Shown: piece after piece, positions 34,459-42,130 of the stretch
Layout of the letters: each line of letters begins with the position of its first letter
Position numbering within the stretch: position 1 is the first letter of the stretch
DNA from: Falciphora oryzae
Lineage: Eukaryota > Ascomycota > Sordariomycetes > Magnaporthales > Magnaporthaceae
Assembly (NCBI GenBank): GCA_000733355.1
Contig: JNVV01000010.1
Location: 989,144 to 1,031,273, forward strand
DNA length: 42,130 nucleotides
Reading direction: 5' to 3'
Translations under genes and position numbers: made by a program
The notes under the pieces: model-generated
What the model was told of the DNA's origin: nothing
What the model saw: the letters and a program-made list of their open reading frames with translations, nothing else
Database searches by the model: none

Positions 34459-34506
34459 GCTGGTCTTGGCATCAAATTGTGAAAGTCCCCGGATGCCAAG
34501 ACCAGC
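34459..34506. repeat. 14-bp perfect inverted repeat with 20-nt loop
   Basis: The left arm gctggtcttggcat (34459-34472) and the right arm atgccaagaccagc (34493-34506) are exact reverse complements separated by 20 nt. Each arm contains a GCCAAG/CTTGGC core. It lies about 600 nt upstream of the DBP9 start codon. A perfect stem of this length is not expected by chance in a window of this size. Confidence 0.8.
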
Positions 34507-34657
34507 TCTGCCGCTGGTGGGCCGTCTGCGCTCGTCCACCTCAAGACCTCACCTGCCCGCGCTACCGCCAGAGAAGGGGTACGGATAAAATACGGGAGTA
34601 AGAAAAAAAACACAGGAAAAGGAAAGGATGCAAAAACAGGATAAAACTTAGGAATAG

Positions 34658-34688
<31 letters not shown>
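34658..34688. repeat. Poly(A) run, 31 A, in purine-rich repeats
   Basis: The longest homopolymer in the window. It is flanked on both sides by degenerate copies of a purine-rich word (acaggaaaagg, ataggaatggg, ataggaaaaga). Confidence 0.9.
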
Positions 34689-34689
<1 letters not shown>

Positions 34690-35103
34690 ATAGGAATGGG
34701 AAAAGATATAGGAAAAGAAGTGGAGCAATGGGGTGCCATCTTTTTCGTCGCGAACGAGCTGCGCTAGTGCTTTGCAGCGCCCACAGGCGGTGGTTGGCAT
34801 CAACGGCGGGTCCGCCCATGCACCCTGACGCGGGCGCCTTTCCGCCCACCAGCGCGGCTCAGACCCGATAAGCGGCCGATAAGGAAATTTTCAAGAAAAA
34901 AAAAAAGTTGCAGCGCATGGATGGCCAGTGAGCGATCGGTCTTGGCGGCGGTTTTGACCGATGTCCTGCTCGACTGCTCCTGTTTTGCGTCCTGTCGCTT
35001 CTGTGCTCGTGGGAGAAAGAAAACGCCGGCCCAGTTCCCCCAATTGGCAATTAAGCACAAACCACCGCTCTCCTGGGAAGCGATCGCCCAGCGCACCGTC
35101 AAG

Positions 35104-37175
35104 ATGAAACGGAAGCTCGACGAGGCGGACAAGAAGCCGACCACGCCGCAGGAGCAGGGTCCCTCGTTCGCTGACCTCGGATTAGACCCCCGCCTCCTCC
35201 AGGCCGTCGCCCAACAGGTCTTCCAGGCGCCTACTCTCGTCCAGAGCAAGGCCATACCGCTCGTGCTCGACGGCAAAGATGTGCTAGCCAAAGCCAAGAC
35301 GGGGTCGGGCAAGGTGCGCAGCTGCCCCTTCCAGAGGGAACATTCGCGAGGGCCGGGCGAGGAAGAGGATGCTAACGTTGCCTGTTCTGAACGAAATAGA
35401 CCGCTGCATACGTCCTGCCGATATTGCAGGCCATCCTGAAGAGAAAACAGGTTTGTTTCTCCCTACGACGGGCAAGCCCTTTGTCTCCTGGTGTGCAGCG
35501 GACGTCGCTGACTCTTCCCTGCTTCTTTGCAGATCAACAATGGCGACGCATCCATAGCCGCCCTCATCTTGGTTCCCACCCGCGAGCTCGCGGTCCAGGT
35601 TACCAAGGAAGTCGAGAAGTTCAGCGCCTTCTGCGCCAAAGACATCCAGGTGGTTGGGCTCACAGACAGGCTCTCCACGGCGGTGCAGAGGTCGTTACTG
35701 CTTTCCAACTCACCCGACGTCATCGTATCAACGCCTTCAACCGCCTGGCACAACATCGAGTCCTCGGCGCTGGCCCTGGACAAGCTCACGCATCTGGTTC
35801 TGGACGAGGCAGATCTTGTTCTGTCCTATGGCTACAGCGATGACCTGGAGAAGGTCGCACAGGCCCTTCCCAAGGGTGTCCAGACCGTCATGACGAGCGC
35901 CACGCTCACGGAAGAGATCGACACACTGAAAGGCCTGTTTCTGCGGGATTCGGTTATGCTGGACCTCGAGGAGCCTGACGCAGAGGGGTCGGGGGCCACA
36001 CAATACGTGATCAAGTACGTGACACCCTCCCCATCCGTTTAGTTCTAGCCCTACGGTTGAAGCCTAGCCGCTAACACGCGCTCTCCTGCAGGTGTGGGGA
36101 GGACGAGAAGTTCTTGCTTGCCTACATCATGTTCAAGCTTAAGCTGATAAAAGGCAAGGTCATCATATTCGTCGGAGATGTAGACCGCTGTTACCGCTTG
36201 AAGCTCTTTTTCGAGCAGTTTGGCATCCGCAGCTGTATCCTCAACTCAGAGCTTCCCGTAAACTCGAGGATCTCGGTTGTGGAGGAGTTCAACCGGAACG
36301 TATATGACATTATCATTGCGTCGGACGAGAACGAAATTTTGGGCGACGAGGACGTGGGCGAGGGGAGCAGCAAGGTCGAGACAGAGTCCGGCGACAAGGC
36401 AGACGGCGCAGACGACGGCGATTCAAAGTCGAAAGCAGGGCCGCGACCCAAGAAGAAGAGGAAGACTGGGCCGAAGCGGGACAAGCAGTACGGAGTGTCG
36501 CGAGGCATAGACTTCAAGAACGTGGCGGTGGTGGTAAACTTCGACCTCCCATTAACAGCCACATCGTACACACACCGCATCGGGCGGACGGCACGGGCTG
36601 GGCAGACAGGCATGGTCCTCAGCTTCTACGTGCCCAAGGAGCTGTTCAGGAAGCACGTGCCGACGTCGATCGACTCGGCAGAGAAGGACGAGAAGGTTCT
36701 GGCACGCATCGTCAAGCAGCAGGCCAAGCTGGGACGTGAGCTGAAGCCGTACCACTTTGACCGGGACCAGGTGGAGAGCTTCCGGTATCGCATGAACGAC
36801 GCGTTGCGGGCGGTGACCAAAGTGGCGGTGCGGGAGGCGCGGACGCGAGAGCTGCGGCAGGAGCTCCTCAAGAGCGAGAAGCTCAAGCGGCATTTCGAGG
36901 AGAACCCGGCGGAGTTGCAACACCTGGCGCGGCACGACTCGGAGCTGCGGACGGCGCGGGCGAACCCAGAGCTCAGGCACGTGCCAGACTATTTACTGCC
37001 CAAGGAGGGTCGCAAGGCGCTCTCAGCGGCCGAGATTGGGTTCGTGCCACTGCGCAAGTCGGCGTCGGACAAGGACAGGCGGACAAAGTACTTCCGCAAG
37101 GGCAGGGGCGGCAAGGTCGGAGTGCGGAAGGCCGATCCGCTCCGGACGTTCAAGGCGAAAAGGAAGTCTAAATAG
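35104..37175 (+). CDS. DBP9: ATP-dependent DEAD-box RNA helicase Dbp9
   Basis: Predicted exons are 35104-35313, 35400-35450, 35533-36014 and 36092-37175, giving 608 residues. All three introns have CTAAC or CTGAC branch motifs. The helicase motifs read in order. The Q-motif region ([14 protein letters not shown] to LVQSKA) is followed by AKTGSGKT (motif I, 64-71, split by intron 1), PTREL (102-106), DEAD (178-181), SAT (209-211) and [10 protein letters not shown] (409-418). A charged linker of about 55 residues with a PKKKRK nuclear-signal-like stretch (about 326-383) interrupts the second RecA domain before VSRGIDF. That insert is characteristic of Dbp9/DDX56. The C-terminus is strongly basic. 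Dbp9 works in the nucleolus in early 60S ribosomal subunit assembly. The ATG at 35104 is preferred because it gives the family start MKRKLDE. An in-frame upstream extension to 34921 has no family support. Confidence 0.94.
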
Positions 37176-38501
37176 TCATGTTTAGGGTGAGGGTTATCTC
37201 CAGCCAGTTCTTTATCAGTTCTCGTTTTTTAGTCTACAACAAGCGACTTGATAGTTTCAGCATCATGATCGCACAATGCTTCTCAGTTTGGCTTTTGCCT
37301 AGTGTGAGCGCAAGTCGACCCTCGACCTCGATTTGGTATTGTTGGAGCTCGTTCCATGGGGATGTTGGAACATTCCTTTCGAAGACCAACCCCCTTGGTA
37401 ACAAGGTCAGCTTGCCTTTTTTTTTTTTTTTTTTTTTTTTTTCATCAATGATATGCGGTCAAGACCGCTCAGACAAAGCAAATAGTGCCCGAGCTTTTCT
37501 AATGCCACTTCCTACCAAATTACCCACCATTCCTAATATGCCTAGAAGGGAGACGCCAGACCAACAACATTTACAATATAAGAAATCAGTTCAGGTTTGT
37601 AATAGCTCATTGGTGGGCAACGGGAACTTGCTGCAAGTATCCAAGTATTGACCGGTCCGGAGTTGCACGGGCAGGCATCAAAAGCACCCATTCAGAGCTG
37701 CCAAAAACACCAAGAGCTTCTGCGGCCATGGCCAATGTCACTTAAAAAATAAGTGCAAGTGCTTTTTGGTAACCCACACGGTTCAGAGCAACACATCTCC
37801 ACCGGTATCTAAATCGGGCGTAGATAGTTCTTTACAGTCCGCTCCCCAGAAAGAAAGATCCCGACTGCTTTTCAACCAATATCTTGTCTAATTACCAGCA
37901 CCTCCACTTGGGATCGCCTCCTCGGGGTGCTCCTGACTTGGACCCAGTTCAGTTACTTGCGACAACCACCATCATCTCAATCTATAGCCAACGACGGAGA
38001 ACTGCCAGCTCCACGATCCGTTGAAGCCTCTGAGCCCATTCTTTTCTCAGACGCACCTTGATCTTCCAATACCCACAAATATCACCGACTGCCTGTCTCT
38101 CCGTTAACTCTAGAACGCATGCTTATTCTGGATCTATTCCAATCAACACCTACCCAACCTCTACTACCACCCAATGGGCAGAGGTAGCCACAACCTAACA
38201 AACTAAGCTGCTTTCCCGTTCGTCATCTCGATTTCTAGTTCTAGCACTGCATACGTTCTGTCGAATTGCATTACACGGACACTCTTGAGCCGGGCGATGA
38301 GAAGAAATCCAGCAAGGTAGCCAGGTTTCCAGCACCACCTACAGTCGACAGTTTCGCGAAAGGGCAAGGCGATAAAGGCGTTATGCCAGAGCCAGCATCC
38401 GAGAACCCGGGGCCGCAACTGCGCAGCACATGTGAGGCATCCACTCCGCCACCTCTGCAAGGCATCCTCTGGGTTTACTGACTTGTATATCTGGGTGCCA
38501 G
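37176..38501. other. DBP9 3' flank and 5' region of the glutamine-rich gene
   Basis: About 1.3 kb. The left part is the DBP9 3' side with a T26 run (37417-37442). The right part precedes the glutamine-rich gene and probably holds its promoter and first exon. A possible first exon is ATGGGCAGAG at 38174-38183 before GTAGCC. Joined to 38502 in the right phase it would read MGRVSNWGWGD. The acceptor at 38501 has a CTGAC motif 20 nt before it. A second good intron signal (GTAGCC 38184, CTAAC, TTTCTAG 38238) competes with it. The start is unresolved. Confidence 0.35.
37417..37442. repeat. Poly(T) run, 26 T
   Basis: Uninterrupted homopolymer about 240 nt after the DBP9 stop codon. Confidence 0.9.
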
Positions 38502-41500
38502 TTAGTAATTGGGGCTGGGGCGACTTTGGACAAGGAGCCGGGGCGTACGAAGATGACGACGAAACGACAACCGAAGACAAGGAGCTCCTCGAGCGGCTGC
38601 GCATATCAGAAGAGCAGGAATAGGAAACCTACTTTTCGCACAGCCATGCCGCACAGGATGCCACCCAGACCCTTGTCCGCCAGCCGCCTGTCCATCAACC
38701 CCGGCCTGCTTCACCTTCTTCATCAGAGACAATACGGGGCAGTCGGGACAGCTCGGCTGCTGAGAGTACCCAGCCCCAGAATGGACCGGCGATTGGCTCC
38801 TGGTCGGGGTTCAACGCCTATCTCAAGCACAGAGAGACCAAGCCAGCTGTCAGTGTCCTACACCGTGGGGCTTGGGCCCCTCCGGCGGTCAATGGCACTC
38901 TTGCGGCGGCGCGTCATGGCAAGAAGAGAAGGCAGGTACTGGCCTTTCTGGACCCAGACGCTTCACCGACTCCGCGGCCGCGTAAGAAGCCAAGATCCGA
39001 GCCCGAGAACAGTGCGCGCACCCAGCATACACAGCCAGCTGCTGATGCTGCCCCCAGTCGCTCGGCCTCTCGGCAAATTCAACCCTCGGCGGCAGCCCAA
39101 ACGTCCGTCCCCAAGAGGCCGAGTCAATTCAAGAACTCGGGCCAATCTTCTCGGATCCCTATTATGATTGAAGGCGACAGCGACGACGACGGTGAGACCC
39201 CGCAAAAGAGTGCGAAGCTCTCGCGCGATGAAGCCTTGTCTGGAAAAGGAAAACAGCAACAAACACAACAACGGCTTGGAGACGAATCTAAGGTGCAGCA
39301 ACGTCAACAGCCGGCAAATAGGAAAGGAGACGACCGACAGCGGCAGCGGCAGCAACCACAACAACACCAGCGGAAACAGCAACATGGACAACTACCACAG
39401 CATCAGCAGCATAAACAGCAACTACAGAAACAACTACCACAATTCCAGCCACAACCGCAGACGCAGCCACGAGCCCAGAGCCAACAGAAGCAGCAGCAGC
39501 ATCAACATCACCCTCAACAACAACAACAACAACAACAGCAACAGCGACGACAGCAATGGCAGCAGTCAGCATCAAGGCAACCGACCCGACACGACTCTCC
39601 TGCGGTACTCACACTCCCGACCCCTATCCCCTCCACGCCGAGCAAAACCTCGTCAAATCAATCTCCCTTCAAAAATGCTTTTGCCGGCGCTACGAAGGCA
39701 GAGCCAAAGCCCTCTACGGACATGGCTACCGCGCAGTTGGGGGCTGCCAGCCCACAGCCGCAGAGACGCCCAGCCGCGATCCAGATCGACCGTGCCGAAG
39801 CTATCAAGATCATGAAAGCCACACGACCACCGCAGACTCCATCTGGTCCCGTGTCTAACCAAGACATGCGCAGGCAGGTCAGGGAGTCGGACCTCGCCAC
39901 CAGGCGCCAGCCACCGCGACGCGACGCGGAGTTCTGGGAAGAGCAGGAGCGGCCACAGGGAAAGAAGTGGAAGGGCCGAGGCTTCGTCGAGACTGGCGCC
40001 CGGAGGCACGACAACAAAGAAGCGCGTGACAAGCGAACCCTGAAGAAAATGACGGACAAGTTCTGCCGCGAAATGAAGGAGAAGTTCCCAGACCTCCCTG
40101 ACGAGGAGATTCAGAGCCGTGCCACCAAACAGGCCGAAGAGTGGCAGGGAAACTTGATGAAGAAGAGACAAGCGGCCAAGACTCAGGCTGACCGTAGTGG
40201 CTCCGTCATCTACAATGATGGCGAGGATGACAACGCGGACGACGAGGATGTGCTCAACGGCATCAATGGGAAACAGTCAATCGCCGCCGGTCTTCCTTTC
40301 GGGATTCTGCCAGAGCAGGACGTTCTCGTCTACACCGTCTACAAGACGCATCCCTTCCACGAAAAGACGGCAAACGGGATGGGAGACAGTCACATCCGCG
40401 TCAAAACCTTTACGAGCAAGGATCAAGCCAACGACCTCGCCAAAACAACATTCTGGAGGCTAGACGATCCTATACTCAGGGGCATCGAGGCCGGGGTCGA
40501 CGAGGAGTCCGTAAAGCACAATGATAGGTGTGGCATGTTCTGGGGCCACAGGAAATACGCAGACGGGACAGTGCACCTCGTCTTTGTGGACGAGGAGAGG
40601 GTGCAGGCCGGGAACGTGAATTCGTCGCATTTCAAGGGCAAGAAGCTATCTCGTCGCTTTATCGATGCCTATGCACCTTTGAGATTCGATGTCTGGGCCT
40701 TCTTCACCGACCCCGTCCCTGAGCAGGAGACGCCCGCATCTGCCCCCGCGCGACAGGAGAGTCACCGGCTCGACGCTAGGGGCTGCTGTTCTGCTCCCTC
40801 AAGCCAAGAAGGCAGCGTCACCGTCTCCCACGGTGCAGCTGCCCGTAACAAGAGAGCATCGTCGGCACCCCCAATCGGGAGAACCCCGGACAAACCACAC
40901 GGCGGTTCCAATACGGACTCCAGGGATCAAGTGTCTACGGCACGCCAGTGCTTGCCCGAGGAGGCCTTCTACACTCCGTCAAAGGGCAAACAGCTTCTGT
41001 ACCGGGAGCTAGTCAAGCCTTTGCCGGCGAGCTTGTCCCAGCCGCAGGGCGAGGTCGAGATGAGTGGCGGCGAAGACGCGGATGACCAACAGTCAGTGGC
41101 CACTGTTGACGGCCATGACGACGGCGGCGGCGAGGCCACAGCGCCTCCAGAGCGCACAATGTTCTACCCAGTCCACGTCCGGTCCTTCACCACCCTGGGA
41201 GATGCCAACATCCTCGCCTTCATGACCTACCTGTCCGTGGCGCGGTACGCGCGCCGCGCCGCCTGCACGAACCGGCACTGCCCGGACGGCCCGCCGCGGT
41301 TCGGCGGCGGGCTGCAGGCCGAGGGGGTCTTCAACTGTGGCTGCCGCACCCTGGCGGCGCTCATCGGGACCGAGACGCGGTCGCCGGCCGGGCCGGGCCG
41401 GGCGAACCCGCTGCGCGAGGCGCGGGCGCGCGGCATCGACGTCGCGACAAAGGAGAACCTGACGCTCAACCTCTACAACTGGCCCGAGTACGGCCTGGCC

Positions 41501-41995
41501 CTCGACTTCCGCCACCTGTGCATCCAGGTCGTCCGGACCGAGCTCGCGGGGCCCTGGCCCATCGGCCAGGGCCTGGTCGACGCCGACGCCGCGGACGGGG
41601 AGGGCGGCGGCGGCGGCGGCGGCGGCGGCGGCCTGCCGAGGAAGGAGTGGGAGGAGTGGGTGCGGCAGATGCAGCGGGGGAAGCGCGACCTGGCGCTGCA
41701 GGAGAGCCGCGCGGAGAGGGAGGCCGGGGAGGAGCTCGGGCGGAAGAGGAAGGCGGCCAAGGCGGCCAAGCTGACGCAGCTGCGCGACATCTCGGACGCG
41801 CTGCACGGGGTCAAGCGCAGGTCCCACCACAAGAAGAAGGCGGCCAGGGAGGACGACGACGACGTGTCGTCGCCGGGGCTGGCGCGTGCAGGCGAAGGCC
41901 GGGCGGAGGAGCTGGGCATGGACGAGGCGGGGCAAGTTGACGGACCTGACGAATACAGCGAGTCTGAGGAGTCGGAGGAGTCGGAGGAGGAGTGA
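38502..41995 (+). CDS. Large glutamine-rich protein of unknown function, 5' end unresolved, one in-frame TAG
   Basis: The coding frame runs from 38502 to the stop at 41995 apart from a single TAG at 38621. The part after 38624 is open for 1123 codons; its first ATG is at 39164 (943 residues). The 180 codons before that ATG (Ser/Pro/Arg-rich, with SGFNAYLKHRETKP and QVLAFLDPD) read as genuine protein, so the true start lies upstream. Counting from 39164, residues 28-140 are a Gln-rich tract. The segment from about 260 to 345 is basic and helical. Residues 380-535 look like a folded domain (LVYTVYKTHPFHE, FRLDDP-like and FDVWAFFTDPVP strands). Residues 650-790 contain a cluster C-x4-C-x18-C-x-C (Cys701, 706, 725, 727) that could bind metal. 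The end has a Gly10 run, a charged coiled coil and an acidic Ser/Glu tail. I recognise no family. Composition suggests a nuclear regulatory protein, which is inference. Confidence 0.7.
38621..38623 (+). other. In-frame TAG interrupting the glutamine-rich gene
   Basis: The frame reads coding-like on both sides: an acidic amphipathic stretch ending LERLRISEEQE, the TAG, then ETYFSHSHAAQDATQ. A single base change from GAG would restore continuity. An intron 38545-38643 (GTACGA to CGCACAG, 99 nt, phase-compatible) would also remove it. That intron lacks the CTAAC/CTGAC motif found in nearly all others here. Confidence 0.6.
39245..39575 (+). repeat. CAA/CAG-rich tract coding for glutamine
   Basis: Imperfect CAA and CAG codon repeats inside the large gene, densest at 39490-39560 where CAACAACAACAACAA occurs. 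The mixture of codons and interspersed His, Arg and Pro suggests an old, partly decayed expansion. Such tracts vary in length between strains. Confidence 0.85.
41603..41632 (+). repeat. (GGC)10 run coding for ten glycines
   Basis: Ten uninterrupted GGC codons in the large gene, between an acidic segment and the C-terminal coiled-coil region. This is a likely hinge and a likely site of length variation. Confidence 0.9.
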
Positions 41996-42130
41996 GAGAA
42001 TCGAAGTCTTGCCGAGGACGTAGTTAGATGTCCTTTTGGCACATTATCCTGGTGGGTTGATGGTTCGTTTCAGGATGGTCCGCCTCGGCAAGTTCGTTGT
42101 TTGCTTTTTACGCGCTGGCTACTTATTTAT
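41996..42130 (+). other. 3' flank of the glutamine-rich gene
   Basis: 135 nt to the window edge, presumably 3' untranslated sequence. No clear polyadenylation signal was seen. Confidence 0.5.

Larger units (their letters stand above)
31074..35103. promoter_or_regulatory. 4-kb divergent intergenic region between the H+-ATPase and DBP9
   Basis: This region serves as promoter side for both neighbours. On the ATPase side there is a pyrimidine-rich tract on the coding strand (31200-31240) and a TATA-like word beyond it. Five GCCAAG hexamers lie between 32426 and 33003. A 19-nt palindrome (aaatgcctc-a-gaggcattt) is at 31923-31941, and an inverted pair (ctacctcgg / ccgaggtag) at 31728-31762. On the DBP9 side lie the 14-bp inverted repeat at 34459-34506 and an A31 run. 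The open frames here (32229-32790, 33495-34013, 34562-34849) show no family resemblance. No RNA gene was recognised, though a non-coding transcript is possible. Confidence 0.45.

Noticed and set aside
38203..38604. 133-codon minus-strand frame before the glutamine-rich gene
   Set aside because: It includes a plausible-looking end, but no family match exists and it overlaps the probable 5' exons of the plus-strand gene.
38526..39167. 213-codon frame in a different plus-strand phase
   Set aside because: The other phase (continuous with the 943-codon frame) gives Ser/Pro/Gln/Lys protein without a stop from 38624. This one is Arg-rich and typical of a shifted frame.
41093..41935. 280-codon minus-strand frame at the right end
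   Set aside because: Antisense to the GC-rich C-terminal part of the glutamine-rich gene. Its translation is Pro/Arg/Leu low-complexity sequence.
8869..41995. Possibility that the genes form a biosynthetic or defence cluster
   Set aside because: The recognisable functions are unrelated housekeeping and surface proteins. No polyketide synthase, peptide synthetase, NLR or HET-domain gene is present, and gene orientations are mixed.

Overview
This is a stretch of a filamentous ascomycete chromosome, most likely a Sordariomycete. The signs are intron-bearing genes with short GT-AG introns (about 69-136 nt inside coding sequence, one longer at 246 nt). Nearly all of these introns carry a CTAAC or CTGAC branch motif. 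Gene orientation is mixed, the intergenic spaces are long and GC-rich with poly(A)/poly(T) runs, and the gene families are typically fungal. A member of Magnaporthales would fit, but nothing here proves it. I see no bacterial operon, CRISPR array, rRNA, tRNA or intact transposon.

Layout from left to right. A small single-pass membrane protein gene lies at 1068-1661 (-). It is followed by about 7.2 kb without a convincing protein gene. The right part of that space looks like the long promoter and intron-containing leader of a six-exon Pumilio/Puf3-type RNA-binding protein gene (8869-12211, +). Converging on it is a 1010-residue Cas1p-like glycan O-acyltransferase, an SGNH/PC-esterase domain joined to a polytopic membrane domain (13831-16863, -). 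After 2.8 kb of non-coding sequence come a four-exon F-box-like gene (19653-20947, -) and a secreted, probably GPI-anchored PI-PLC-like phosphodiesterase (22539-23636, -). Next are the Hsp90 co-chaperone CDC37 (25439-27131, -) and, just upstream of it on the same strand, a plasma-membrane P-type H+-ATPase of a divergent type (27734-31073, -). A 4-kb divergent intergenic region separates the ATPase from the DEAD-box ribosome-biogenesis helicase DBP9 (35104-37175, +). The window ends with a large glutamine-rich protein gene that I do not recognise (about 38502-41995, +). Its frame is broken by one in-frame TAG at 38621.

The genes do not form a pathway or a biosynthetic cluster. They are mostly housekeeping functions (mRNA regulation, kinase chaperoning, proton pumping, 60S ribosome assembly) mixed with cell-surface enzymes. 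I reconstructed exon structures by hand from splice consensus, reading phase and family conservation, so all joins are predictions. The items most worth a second look are the interrupted glutamine-rich gene, a 14-bp perfect inverted repeat and a run of GCCAAG hexamers in the 4-kb divergent region, the insert-bearing H+-ATPase, and the layered leader of the PUF gene. I did not find a clearly new biological system.
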